Origin: Myxococcales bacterium
GTDB taxonomy: Bacteria; Myxococcota_A; Polyangia; Polyangiales; Polyangiaceae
Length of the DNA stretch: 36,532 nt
Direction of reading: 5' to 3'
Assembly: GCA_016794345.1 (NCBI GenBank)
Contig: JAEUKE010000103.1
Location: 1-36,532, forward strand
Position 1 is the stretch's first letter, and each line of letters starts with the position of its first letter. Positions 7,818-18,136 of the stretch are shown one piece after another. Both the position numbers and the translations under genes were made by a program. The notes beneath the pieces are model-generated. The model saw nothing but the letters and a program-made list of their open reading frames with translations. It searched no databases and was not told the origin of the DNA.

Positions 7818-8537
7818 ATGCAAAGCAGGTACTTGCTCCTCCACGGTAGCTGGCACGGCGCCTGGTGCTGGTTCAAGGTCGCTCCTCGTCTCGAACAATA
7901 CGGAGACGTCATCGTCCCCGATCTGCCGGGCCGCGCGAGCGGCCTGAACTGGGCCCTCACCGTGACGCTGGGGCGGATGGTCCGGGCCGTCGCGCCGGTT
8001 CTTTCCGCGTCGGCTCCGACGACGATCGTGGCCCACAGCCGATACGGGGTCCTCGCCACCGCGCTCGCGGAGGCTTTCCCCGCTGCTGTCGCGCGGGTGG
8101 TCTACCTCGCGTCCTTCCTGCTGGCAGACAACGGCCGGGCCGTGGACGCCTTCGCAGAGGACAAGGACTCGTTCATTCGGCCGTTCGTCCGCGTCAGTCG
8201 GCTGGGAGGCTGGGATGCGCTCGCCCCCGAGGCGTACGTCGAAGGACTCTACGCCGACTGCAGCCCGGACGACGTCCGCCTGGCGAGCTCGCTCCTCTGC
8301 CGGGAGCCGTCGCTGCCGGCTCTCGCGCGCGTCCACACCACGGAGGCTCGTTTCGGGCGCGTACCCAAGGCGTACGTCCGCCTCGCGCACGATCGCGCGG
8401 TGTCGCCGCAGCTCCAGGATCGGATGATCGACGCGGCGAGGGTCGAGCGCGTCGAGACGCTGCAGGCGAGCCACTCGGCCTACTTCTCGCAACCCGACGA
8501 GCTGGTGGCGGCGATTCGCAAGCTGGAGGCGGCCTGA
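7818..8537 (+). CDS. Alpha/beta hydrolase (SABP2/hydroxynitrile-lyase-like)
   Basis: 239 residues from the ATG at 7818; upstream in-frame sequence is not protein-like. The start YLLLHGSWHGAWCWFKVAP is typical of the plant SABP2, hydroxynitrile lyase and bacterial esterase group (LHGxxHGAWCW). The nucleophile elbow is AHSRYG with Ser74, where most relatives have GHSxGG. The catalytic His is probably His219 in LQASHSAYFSQPDEL, and an Asp lies in the AYVRLAHDRAVSP strand. No signal peptide, so cytoplasmic; substrate unknown. The gene is divergent from VgrG module 1 and is followed after one base by ada, so the two are probably co-transcribed. The altered elbow (Arg-Tyr-Gly) is unusual but keeps the Ser. 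Confidence 0.88.
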   Translation: MQSRYLLLHGSWHGAWCWFKVAPRLEQYGDVIVPDLPGRASGLNWALTVTLGRMVRAVAPVLSASAPTTIVAHSRYGVLATALAEAFPAAVARVVYLASFLLADNGRAVDAFAEDKDSFIRPFVRVSRLGGWDALAPEAYVEGLYADCSPDDVRLASSLLCREPSLPALARVHTTEARFGRVPKAYVRLAHDRAVSPQLQDRMIDAARVERVETLQASHSAYFSQPDELVAAIRKLEAA

Positions 8538-9706
8538 AATGGAGAAACAAGGAGCGGTCACACGGCAGGCTGCACCGGTCGCCTCGCTCATGCTACGCGA
8601 CCAGCCGATGCCGCGGCTCCCAGCACGAGGCAAGCCGACGACTCGCGACGCGAGGACGGTCGAAGGCGACCCTCGCTGGCGGGCCGTGCTCGCACGCGAC
8701 CCCTCCAAGGACGGCTCGTTTTTCTTCGCGGTGCGAACGACAGGCATCTACTGCAAGCCCTCTTGCTCGGCTCGCCACGCGCGGCCGGAGAACGTGTCGT
8801 TCTTCGAGACCGCAGCCGAGGCGCAGCGCGCCGGCTTTCGAGCCTGCCTCCGCTGCAGGCCGGATGAGCTCGGCCGCCCTGCCGCCGCGATCGTGGCCAG
8901 AGCATGCCGCGCGATCGAAGCTGCCGAGACCGCGCCGAGCCTCACCGAGCTCGGCCGGCTCGTGGGGAAGAGCCCGTTTCACCTCCACCGCCTGTTCAAG
9001 GCGGAGCTCGGCCTCACCCCGGCGGAGTACGCAGCGGCACATCGGGCGAGGCGCGTCGGCGAGACGCTGCGCGGCAGCCGTTCGGTGACGGAAGCGTTCT
9101 ACGAGGCCGGGTACGGTTCGTCGGGCCGCTTCTACGAAGCGGCGCCGGCGGTGCTGGGCATGACGCCGTCGCGGTACCGCGCGGGCGCGGCGGGCCTTCG
9201 CATCGGGTACTCCGTGGCGCGTTGCTCGCTCGGGTTGCTGCTCGTCGCCGCCACCGAGACGGGCGTGTGTGCGATCGCGATCGGCGACGACCCGGCGGTC
9301 CTCGTGCGTGAGCTGCGCGACCGGTTTGCCCGCGCCGAGATCATGCCCGCCGGTACCGGCTTCGAGGCGTGGGTCTCCGCCGCGGTGGACCTGGTCGAGC
9401 ACCCACGCACGGCGCCCACCATGCCGCTCGACATCCGGGGGACCGCGTTCCAGCGGCGCGTCTGGAAGGCTCTCGCGAAGATCCCCGCGGGGTCGACGCG
9501 CTCGTACACCCAGATCGCCACCTCCCTCGGAGATCCCCACGCCGCGCGCGCCGTTGCGGGAGCCTGCGCGGCCAACCCGCTCGCCGTCGCGATCCCGTGC
9601 CATCGGGTCGTCCGGTCGGACGGAGCGCTCTCGGGGTACCGATGGGGCATCGACCGAAAGCGGGAGCTTCTCGCGCGCGAAGGACAATCCGATACCATGA
9701 CGCTCG

Positions 9707-11184
<1,478 letters not shown>

Positions 11185-11191
<7 letters not shown>

Positions 11192-11829
11192 CCGGCACCG
11201 ACGAGACCCTGTACGACGCGTGGCGCTCCGGCGACAACGAGTCCGGACGCGCGCTCTTCGAGCGACACTTCGACGCGCTCTTTCGCTTCTTCGAGAACAA
11301 GGCCGGCGGCGGAGACGTCGCGGATCTGGTCCAGCGGACGTTCCTCGCGTGTGTCGAGGCGCGGGATCGATTTCGGGGCGCCTCCAGCTTCCGCACCTTC
11401 CTCTATTCGATCGCGCGACACGAGCTGTCCGGGTTCTACAGGGCCCGCAGGCGCGGGGCCGCCGTCGATTTCGGGGTCTCCTCGGTCGCAGATCTGGGGG
11501 CCACGCCGAGCACGCTCGTGCGCCAGCGCTCGGAGCACGCCGCGCTCTCGAGCGCGCTCCAGTCGCTGCCCGTGGATCTGCAGATAGCCGTGGAGCTCCG
11601 GTTCTGGGAGGGCTTGAGCGGCCCGGAGCTGGCCGCGGTCCTCGACGTGGCGGAGGGGACCGTCCGCAGCCGCCTGCGCCGCGCGCTCGAGGGTCTGCGC
11701 GACGCGCTCGCCTCCAGCACCGAAGGCGCTCGGCTGTGCCCCGAGCACGAGGCGGACCTCGAAGCGTGGGCGGCCCAGCTCGCCGCGACCCTCAAGCACG
11801 ACGAGCCCGCTCACTGCTCGAAGCAGTAG
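11185..11829 (+). CDS. ECF-type RNA polymerase sigma factor
   Basis: 214 residues from the ATG at 11185, which overlaps the kinase stop by seven bases. Region 2 is ALFERHFDALFRFFENKAG followed by VADLVQRTFLACVEARDRF and FRTFLYSIARHELSGFYRAR, the -10 recognition part. Region 4 is LPVDLQIAVELRFWEGLSG to VAEGTVRSRLRRALEGL, the -35 helix-turn-helix. After it comes a tail of about 40 residues with a Cys near each end, too short for a full anti-sigma domain. No separate anti-sigma gene follows. Coupling with the upstream membrane kinase suggests activation by phosphorylation, as known for kinase-linked ECF groups; that is inference. The last 19 bases overlap the converging lipoprotein gene. Confidence 0.93.
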
Positions 11830-13073
11830 AAGCGGTGCAGCACGTTGCACTGGCGCGGCGCGCCGCTGTTGCTGCTCTGGGTCCAGGTCCCGTCGGCGCC
11901 TTCGCTCTGTCCAGCCATCGCGTGCTGGGCGCTCGACGCTGAGGTCCAGCCGCTGCAGTTGCTCGATCCAGGAAACGCCGGCGCGAACGCCGTGCCGTCC
12001 GTGAGCGTTCCCGTGAACGGCACGTTCGAGGACACGGTCGCGCCGGCGTCGCTCACGTTGATCGGCGCAGAGAGGGAGCCGTCGACGAGGTCGGCATAAG
12101 ACGAAGCCACCATCACGCCGTCGAGGCGGTAATACGGCACGCTCGATTGGTTGAAGCGGGTGCTCGGTGAGCCGGTCGCGTCCGACAGCCACATGCGGTA
12201 CGTGCCCTCGAGGTTCGCCGCGTTGGCCAGCGTCTGGCAAAACAGGTCGCCGCCGTCGAGCCCGCCGAGGTTGCCGTCGTTTGCGCCGCTCGTGATGAAC
12301 ACACGGCGGCCGGGCTCACAGACTCCGCCGCGACACACGTGGTCGTCGGCACAAGCCGAGTCGCTGCTGCACGACGTGGGACAGAGGTCCGAGGTCCCGC
12401 TGCATTGGTAGACACCGCACGTATTCCCGGGTCCGAGCACCTCGTTGAGCGGGCATTCGGGGAGAAGACCGTCGCAGACCTCCTCGATGTCACACTCGCT
12501 CGCCGCGACCCGGCAGGTGAGACCAGCAGGCACGAGAGCGTCCGCCGGGCACTCGGCATTCACCCCGTCACAAGCCTCGGCGGTGTCGCACGCGCCTGCC
12601 GAGGCGCGGCACAAGGTCTCTGCCTCGCGGATGCCACAAGCGCCCTCGCCATCACACGTCCCGGTCGCGCAGGCCGGCGCGTCGTCACATTCGCCGGCCG
12701 GGTCCGTGTCCGCCGCGACCGGCGCGCACGTGCCATCGGCGACACCTGTCTGCACGGCCACGCAGGCGGAGCAGAGATCCGCGCAGGCGCTCTCGCAGCA
12801 GACGCCGTCGACGCACTCGCGGCTCTCACACGCGGAGCCCTCGGAGCAGGCCACGCCGAGCTCGAGGAGCGGAGCGCCTCCCGCGCCTCCACCTCCTTCA
12901 GCCATCCCGCCCGCGCCTCCGGAGCCGGGCCCGCCGCCAGAGCCGGGCCCACCGGTGCCGGTGGTCGTCCCGGAGCCGCCGCCGGAGGCGCCCGAGCCGT
13001 CCGTCCCGCTCTCGTCGTCGCCACAACCCAAGCCGACCAGAAGCACGAGCAAGCCGAGTCGATTCGGTTTCAT
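11811..13073 (-). CDS. Cys-rich lipoprotein with C-terminal DUF1554 domain
   Basis: 420 residues from the ATG at 13073, chosen because it begins a lipoprotein signal (LLVLLVGLGCGDD). A long Gly/Ser/Thr linker (about 22-75) is followed by a series of Cys-rich units such as CVDGVCCESAC, CDGEGACG and CDGLLPECP, common in myxobacterial surface proteins. The final 130 residues, from GANDGNLGGLDGGDLFCQTL to HRFYCFEQ, match DUF1554, a collagen-NC10/endostatin-like fold also found in Leptospira lipoproteins. The protein is anchored to a membrane and probably exposed on the outside; its ligand is unknown. The gene converges with the ECF sigma gene, overlapping it by 19 bases, and is divergent from the DUF1592-type gene. 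Confidence 0.88.
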   Translation of the reverse strand: MKPNRLGLLVLLVGLGCGDDESGTDGSGASGGGSGTTTGTGGPGSGGGPGSGGAGGMAEGGGGAGGAPLLELGVACSEGSACESRECVDGVCCESACADLCSACVAVQTGVADGTCAPVAADTDPAGECDDAPACATGTCDGEGACGIREAETLCRASAGACDTAEACDGVNAECPADALVPAGLTCRVAASECDIEEVCDGLLPECPLNEVLGPGNTCGVYQCSGTSDLCPTSCSSDSACADDHVCRGGVCEPGRRVFITSGANDGNLGGLDGGDLFCQTLANAANLEGTYRMWLSDATGSPSTRFNQSSVPYYRLDGVMVASSYADLVDGSLSAPINVSDAGATVSSNVPFTGTLTDGTAFAPAFPGSSNCSGWTSASSAQHAMAGQSEGADGTWTQSSNSGAPRQCNVLHRFYCFEQ

Positions 13074-13205
13074 GGCGTGGTGGTGGCGGTCGCCTCGGTT
13101 TCGATCACTCTCCTGCATCGGAAAACGCGGCGCCTGCCGGGAACGATGGGCGGCTGTGCTCCCATGTGCGCCGCCAGCCGATTGAAGCTTTTCCGTGAGG
13201 GGCCA

Positions 13206-13223
13206 GGGCCCCGAGTGGGGCCC
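13206..13223. repeat. GC-rich dyad GGGCCCC-GAGT-GGGGCCC in divergent intergenic region
   Basis: A seven-pair perfect stem with a four-base loop sits inside the 212-base gap between the divergent DUF1554 lipoprotein and DUF1592-type genes, about 63 bases before the latter. It has no T-tract, so it is unlikely to be an intrinsic terminator. It may be an operator or a leader hairpin. Nothing else is recognised in this gap. Confidence 0.4.
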
Positions 13224-13285
13224 CGTCGATCCAGGCGAAACCGCCGGAGTTCTGCGGATTTCCACGCTCGAGGCGAGCCGAGCCG

Positions 13286-15337
13286 GTGGCATCCGTCCTG
13301 CAATTAGCGCCCCCGTTGCGCTCCCTCTCCTCCCTCCGACCTCTTGCGGTCCTGCTGGCGGCCGGCTCGGCTGCCTGCACTGGCCTCATCGGCGACGTTC
13401 CCGACGACGAGACGGCGCCTCCACCCGAGGAGGCGCTCGCGGCTCAACCGATCCACAAGCTGAACCGCCTCGAGTACAACAACACCGTTCGTGACCTGTT
13501 GGGCACGAGCCTGAGGCCGGCAGACGCGTTCCCGCCGGACGGCGAGTCGCTCGGGTTCGACAACATCGCGGCGGTCCTGCAGCTCACGCCCACGCTGCTC
13601 GACGCCTATTACGGAGCGGCGCGCGCGACGATCGACGAGGCGCTCGAGCAGCGAGCCGCGTACGCCTTCGGCTTCGGCCCGACCGACTTCGCGCCGTTCG
13701 GCGGCTACCCCGTCGGAGAGCTGTGGGCTCTGACCGGCAACGCCTTCGCGGTCACGGTCGACGTGCCCGAGGACGGCACCGCGACGATCACCCTTCTCCT
13801 CGGCGGCGCCCAGATCGGTCCTGCCCCTGCTCCGGAGCTACTCTTCGAGCTGGACGGCGTGGGCGTCGAGCAGTTCCTGGTCCCCGGTACCGCCGCTGCG
13901 CTCCAGGCCAAGACCTTCTCGGTCTCGCTGCCCCCGGGCGCGCACACCCTCCGCTTCGTGCCAGTGAACTTCGTCAACGACGCAGTCGCCAACACGAGCA
14001 ACAACGTGCTCGTCGCGTCGCTCGACGTGCGCAGCGACGCGCTCGTCGACGGCCCGGGCAAAGACATCGTCTTCGTCTGCGATCCTTCGAAGAGCCTCGA
14101 CGCGGTCGGCTGCTGGCACACGATCATCGAGACGTTCGCGATGCGCGCCTATCGACGCCCGCTCCTCGAGACCGAGCGGGCAGGCCTCGTCTCGCTCTGG
14201 CAGAGTCTCCGGGACGACGGTGAGACCGACGAGCAGGCGCTGCGCCTGGTGATGCGCTCGATCATGACGGCGCCCGCGTTTCTCTACCGGGCGCGCAGCA
14301 CCAGCGACAACGACGGAGAGGAGTTCCTCGACGACTACGTGCTCGCGAGCCGCCTCTCCTACTTCCTGTGGAGCAGCATGCCCGACGACCGGCTCTTCGC
14401 GGCCGCGGAGGCAGGGGAGCTCGGCTCCGAGGAAGGTCTCGCGGAGGCCGCGCGCTGGATGCTCGCCGACGACAAGGCGCGTGGGCTCATCGACGGCTTC
14501 GCCGAGCAGTGGCTGTCGACGCGAGGCCTCGAGCTGGCGAGCCCGAGCTCGACCGTCTATCCGACCTTCGACGAGGCCCTGCGCGCGTCGATGGCGGAGG
14601 AGTCGCGGCTCTTCTTCGACGAGCTCCTCTCTTCGGACAGGCCTCTCGCTTCGGCGCTCGCGCCCGACTTCGCGTACATCGACGCGCGCCTCGCCGAGCA
14701 CTACGGCCTCGACGCGCCGGAGAAGGAGGGGTTCGCCAAGGTCAGCGCGACCGCGACGGATCGAGCCGGCCTCCTGTCTCTCTCCGCGTGGCTCACGGTC
14801 ACCTCCGACGCCGAGCACAGCTCGCCCATCAAGCGCGGGCGGTGGCTCTCCGATCGCATCCTCTGCCAGCCTGTGCCGCCGCCGCCTGCGGGCCTCGTGA
14901 TCGAGCCGCTGCCCCAGACCGAGGAGCTGACGACCCGCGAGAAGCTCGAGATGCACCGAAGCGATCCGACCTGCGCGAGCTGTCACAACCTGCTCGACGT
15001 GCTCGGCATGGGCCTCGAGACCTTCGACGGGATCGGCAGGGTGCGGACCGAGGTGGATCTCGACACGATGGGGCAGCTCCCCGACGGCCAGACGTTCGAG
15101 GGCCCGGACGCCCTCGCCGCCGCCGTCGATCCGACGCGCTTCGCCGCGTGCACGACGGAGAAGCTCTTCACCTATTCGCTCGGTCGCGGCCTCGGTCAGG
15201 AAGACCGCGACGCCGTGGACGCGATCGCCGCGAAGATCGTGAACGACGGCGCAAGCCTGCGCGACGTCATCGTCGCCATCGTCCTGTCTCCCTCCTTCCG
15301 GAAACCTGGGCCTCTCGATGGAGGCGCCGAGCCATGA
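13286..15337 (+). CDS. DUF1592/DUF1588/DUF1585-type c-heme protein, exported
   Basis: 683 residues from a GTG at 13286; the signal peptide ends in GSAAC, a lipobox-like site. The domains appear in the usual order for this Planctomycetes/Myxococcota family: DUF1587 (HKLNRLEYNNTVRDLLG), a beta-rich insertion, DUF1595 (AMRAYRRPLLETE), DUF1592 (VLASRLSYFLWSSMPDDRL), DUF1588 (SPIKRGRWLSDRILCQPVPPPP) and DUF1585 at the C-terminus. CASCH at residues 563-567 is a c-type heme attachment motif at the DUF1588/1585 boundary. The stop overlaps the start of the DUF1552 gene (ATGA), the partner gene with which it is almost always paired. Function of the pair is not established; redox chemistry outside the cytoplasm is likely. 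Confidence 0.93.
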   Translation: MASVLQLAPPLRSLSSLRPLAVLLAAGSAACTGLIGDVPDDETAPPPEEALAAQPIHKLNRLEYNNTVRDLLGTSLRPADAFPPDGESLGFDNIAAVLQLTPTLLDAYYGAARATIDEALEQRAAYAFGFGPTDFAPFGGYPVGELWALTGNAFAVTVDVPEDGTATITLLLGGAQIGPAPAPELLFELDGVGVEQFLVPGTAAALQAKTFSVSLPPGAHTLRFVPVNFVNDAVANTSNNVLVASLDVRSDALVDGPGKDIVFVCDPSKSLDAVGCWHTIIETFAMRAYRRPLLETERAGLVSLWQSLRDDGETDEQALRLVMRSIMTAPAFLYRARSTSDNDGEEFLDDYVLASRLSYFLWSSMPDDRLFAAAEAGELGSEEGLAEAARWMLADDKARGLIDGFAEQWLSTRGLELASPSSTVYPTFDEALRASMAEESRLFFDELLSSDRPLASALAPDFAYIDARLAEHYGLDAPEKEGFAKVSATATDRAGLLSLSAWLTVTSDAEHSSPIKRGRWLSDRILCQPVPPPPAGLVIEPLPQTEELTTREKLEMHRSDPTCASCHNLLDVLGMGLETFDGIGRVRTEVDLDTMGQLPDGQTFEGPDALAAAVDPTRFAACTTEKLFTYSLGRGLGQEDRDAVDAIAAKIVNDGASLRDVIVAIVLSPSFRKPGPLDGGAEP

Positions 15338-16680
15338 CCACCAAGCTCCGACGTTCCGAGACCTCGCGCCGGCGATTCCTCCGCGGCGCCGCCTCCGCCG
15401 TGCTCGCGCTCCCGTTACTCGAGTACTTCTCGCCGCCCAAGCCTTCGCGCGCGGCGACCACGCCCCCTCGGCTCCTCGTCTTTTACATGCCCAACGGCCG
15501 GGTGCCTGCCTGGTGGGTCCCGTCGATGGCGACGGGCGCGCTGACCTTCTCGCCGCAGTCCGCGGCGCTCCAGCCCTTCGCCGACCGGTGCCTGTCGCTC
15601 GTCGGGCTCGACAACATCGCCGCTCGCAACAGCCCCGGCGCCGCCCACGCGATGGGCACCGGGACGATCATGACGGGGAGCACGATCCCCGATCTGGTCG
15701 GGCTCAAGAACGACATCTCGATCGACCAGGTGATCGCCAACGAGCTCGACCCGCCGACTCGCTTCAAGTCCCTGCAGTGGAGCGCGGGCGAGCCTGGACC
15801 GTGTGACGTGGGCGGCGCCTCGTGCGCCTACACGCAGAGCATCTCCTGGGCGGGGCCGAGCAACCCGCTCATCCCGACGATCGATCCGAAGGCAGCGTTC
15901 GATCGGCTGTTCGGGAGCGCGACGGACGGCCTCACCGGTCCCGCGGCCGAGGTGAGGAAGCGCTCGCTCGTGTCCGTGCTCGACCGCGTGGACGAAGACG
16001 CGAAGGCCCTGCAGAGCAGGCTGGGCAAGAGCGACAAGGTTCGGCTCGAGGAGTATTTCGATGCGCTCCGCGAGCTCGAGCAGAGCCTCACGACCAGCAG
16101 CGCGACCTGCGACGTCCCTGCGGACGGCCCCGGCGGCTCGCTTCCTTACGAGCAGCGTGTGCCGGCCTTCCACGAGCTCATCAAGCTGGCGTTCCAGTGT
16201 GATCAGACGCGTGTGCTCACGTTCATGATCGAGTTCGGCTTGAGCGGCCGCTCCCATGACTTTCTTGGTGCGCCCGGGCAACACCACGCGCTCTCCCACT
16301 ACGGCGGCAACGCGGAGGTCGCCTCGCGGCTCGAGAAGGTCGAGAAGTGGCACAGCGACATGATTGCGGACCTGCTCGGCCGGCTCGCGTCGACAACGAC
16401 GCCGGAGGGCACGTCGCTGCTCGACGACACCATCGTGCTCTGCATCGCGAGCATGGGCTTCGGCGACACGCACGATCACGCGAACAACAGCCCGCTGATC
16501 TTCGGCGGCGGCGGGCTGCTCGCGTGCAACGGTGGCCAGATCGTCCCGGGCGCCGGCACGCCGCTCTCGAACCTCCACGCGACTTTGCTCTCCGCGTATG
16601 GGATCAGCGGCACGTTCGGGAAAGACGGGGCGATCTTCGGTGACCACGGCACCGGCATCATCCCCGGCGTGATCGCCTGA
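15334..16680 (+). CDS. DUF1552 protein with Tat signal
   Basis: 448 residues from ATG 15334, which overlaps the upstream stop. The N-terminus SRRRFLRGAASAVLALPLL is a clear twin-arginine signal, so the protein is exported folded. The rest is DUF1552, including FYMPNGRVPAWWVP near residue 50, the GTGTIMTGS and SIDQVIA segments, and FGDTHDHANNSPLIFGG, which resembles the metal-binding region of the alkaline-phosphatase/sulfatase-like DUF1501/DUF1552 group. A lone HDxH-like set (DTHDH) may bind a metal. It is translated together with the DUF1592-type heme protein and probably forms a complex with it. It converges on the PP2C gene with 38 bases between them. Confidence 0.94.
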   Translation: MTTKLRRSETSRRRFLRGAASAVLALPLLEYFSPPKPSRAATTPPRLLVFYMPNGRVPAWWVPSMATGALTFSPQSAALQPFADRCLSLVGLDNIAARNSPGAAHAMGTGTIMTGSTIPDLVGLKNDISIDQVIANELDPPTRFKSLQWSAGEPGPCDVGGASCAYTQSISWAGPSNPLIPTIDPKAAFDRLFGSATDGLTGPAAEVRKRSLVSVLDRVDEDAKALQSRLGKSDKVRLEEYFDALRELEQSLTTSSATCDVPADGPGGSLPYEQRVPAFHELIKLAFQCDQTRVLTFMIEFGLSGRSHDFLGAPGQHHALSHYGGNAEVASRLEKVEKWHSDMIADLLGRLASTTTPEGTSLLDDTIVLCIASMGFGDTHDHANNSPLIFGGGGLLACNGGQIVPGAGTPLSNLHATLLSAYGISGTFGKDGAIFGDHGTGIIPGVIA

Positions 16681-16718
16681 CGTCGCAGCACGCCCGCTCG
16701 CCGAGGCGCCATCGGAGA

Positions 16719-17522
16719 TCATGGGAGCTCGAGCGTGTCCGCCCGCGGGCGCGCCGAAGCTGGCTCCGGCTCCTCCTCGGACAAGACCCGCGCCACGACA
16801 CACGAGACGTTGTCGGTCGCGCCGGCCTCGAGCGCGGCCTCGATGAGGGTGTCACACGCACGCGCCGGGTCGCGGGCCGCGCGCAGCACCTCCTCCAGCA
16901 CGGCGTCTTCCAGCGCGCCGGAGAGGCCGTCCGAGCAGAGGAGGAGCACGTCTCCCGGGCGGAGCGCGATCCTTCGAAGATCGACCAGGAGGTCGGCCGA
17001 GGTCCCGACGGCCTGCAGGATGACGTTGCCGAACGGCGCGGCCTTCGCGTCTTCCGGCCGCAGCTGCCCTCGCTCGATCATGAGCTGCACGAGCGTCTGG
17101 TCCCGCGTTAGCTGGACGAAGTGCCTGCCGCGCAGGAGGTACGCGCGGCTGTCGCCGACCTGACCGATCACCGCGTCGAGATCGCTCGTGACGGCGAGGA
17201 CGGTCGCCGTCGTCCCCATTCCCGCGAACCGAGGCTCGCGCCGCCCGAGCGCGAGGAGCGTCTCGGACGCAGCGCGAATCGCCCCGAGGACGCGGCCGCC
17301 GACGTGGATCAGGTCCCCGTCGGCCACGGCCGAGAGCAGGACGTTCGCCGTCACGGTGCTGGCGACCTCGCCCGCCGCCGCGCCGCCCATGCCGTCGCAC
17401 ACCGCGAGCCAGGCAGACTTGGGTCCGGTCGGGGCGACGAGGACGATGTCCTCGTTGTGGGAGCGGACGTTGCCGGTCACGGACCTGCCGGCGGCCTCGA
17501 GACGGGTCTTTGGGTTGGCCAT
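16719..17522 (-). CDS. PP2C-family Ser/Thr protein phosphatase
   Basis: 267 residues from ATG 17522. All PP2C motifs are present: SHNEDIVL with a metal-binding Asp, VCDGMGGAAAGEVAS, GMGTTATVLAV, GQVGDSRAYLLR, LTRDQTLV, DVLLLCSDGLSG and the final ATDNVSCVVA. Length and order fit the bacterial Stp/PrpC/PppA type, a cytoplasmic Mn/Mg-dependent phosphatase that reverses Ser/Thr kinase action. A short Glu/Pro tail ends the protein. The gene stands alone, divergent from the XRE regulator. Two membrane Ser/Thr kinases and an FHA-domain activator in the same window are possible substrates or antagonists; that link is inference. Confidence 0.95.
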   Translation of the reverse strand: MANPKTRLEAAGRSVTGNVRSHNEDIVLVAPTGPKSAWLAVCDGMGGAAAGEVASTVTANVLLSAVADGDLIHVGGRVLGAIRAASETLLALGRREPRFAGMGTTATVLAVTSDLDAVIGQVGDSRAYLLRGRHFVQLTRDQTLVQLMIERGQLRPEDAKAAPFGNVILQAVGTSADLLVDLRRIALRPGDVLLLCSDGLSGALEDAVLEEVLRAARDPARACDTLIEAALEAGATDNVSCVVARVLSEEEPEPASARPRADTLELP

Positions 17523-17539
17523 GTAACTCAGCTGGACAT

Positions 17540-17565
17540 TGAAACTATAGTTGTCAACTGTTTCA
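17540..17565. promoter_or_regulatory. Nested dyads between PP2C and XRE genes (operator/promoter candidate)
   Basis: This locally AT-rich 26-base stretch in a GC-rich region contains TGAAAC...GTTTCA as an outer inverted repeat, AGTTG-T-CAACT as an inner one, and the palindrome ACTATAGT, whose TATAGT reads as a -10 box on both strands. It lies between two divergent genes, one of which encodes an XRE repressor-type regulator. The likely reading is an overlapping divergent promoter with the XRE protein's own operator. Confidence 0.5.
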
Positions 17566-17614
17566 GGTTACACCTCGACCTCGCGCGCCGGGCGGACGCG
17601 GGTAAAGTCATCGG

Positions 17615-18118
17615 GTGGCCGACTGGCAGACCCGACTCACCGAAGCGATGGAGGCGCGAGGCCTCAGCGGGAGCGAGCTTGCCCGGCGGACCGGCTTCAC
17701 CGCGCAATACATCAACTCCTTGCGCAACAAGGACCGCGGCGGGCGGCTCCCACACGACACCGGCAGACGGCTCGCCGCGGCGCTGGGCGTCTCGCTCGAG
17801 TGGCTCGTCTCGGGCAGCGGGCCGCGAGAGCGCCTCTCGGACGTCTACCCGATCTACCGGCCGGACGAGGAGCCGGCGTCGGGGTTCGTCGACAAGTACC
17901 CCTCGCGGACGGAGGCCATCGCCCTGCTCGCGAGCGCGGCGCCCGCCGACGTGATTCGCGCGCTGCTCACGGTGGTCCCACCGAACCCCGCGAAGGACCC
18001 CGGACGCGCGTTCTGGATCGACTACGCGAAGCAGCTCGCGAAAGACTATCGGCGGATCCAGGCCGACCCGGCGTTCTCCGACGCCGAGCCGGCCGAGCCG
18101 AAGCGAAGATCGAAGTGA
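17615..18118 (+). CDS. XRE (Cro/CI-type) helix-turn-helix regulator
   Basis: 167 residues from a GTG at 17615; no ATG gives the complete DNA-binding domain. Residues 4-66 form the helix-turn-helix: LTEAMEARGLSGSELARRTG, then TAQYINSLRN as recognition helix and GRRLAAALGVSLEWLVSG. The remaining 100 residues have no domain that I recognise and end in a Lys/Arg tail; they may mediate oligomerisation. No protease or peptidase motif is seen. The dyad at 17540-17565 just upstream is the obvious candidate operator. The gene is divergent from the PP2C gene and converges on the outer-membrane protein gene. Confidence 0.9.
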   Translation: MADWQTRLTEAMEARGLSGSELARRTGFTAQYINSLRNKDRGGRLPHDTGRRLAAALGVSLEWLVSGSGPRERLSDVYPIYRPDEEPASGFVDKYPSRTEAIALLASAAPADVIRALLTVVPPNPAKDPGRAFWIDYAKQLAKDYRRIQADPAFSDAEPAEPKRRSK

Positions 18119-18136
18119 TCGATCAGGGGCCTCGGC

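Noticed and set aside
18116..18125. Perfect palindrome TGATCGATCA between converging XRE and outer-membrane protein genes
   Set aside because: Only ten bases without loop or T-tract and overlapping the XRE stop codon; too weak to call a terminator or site.
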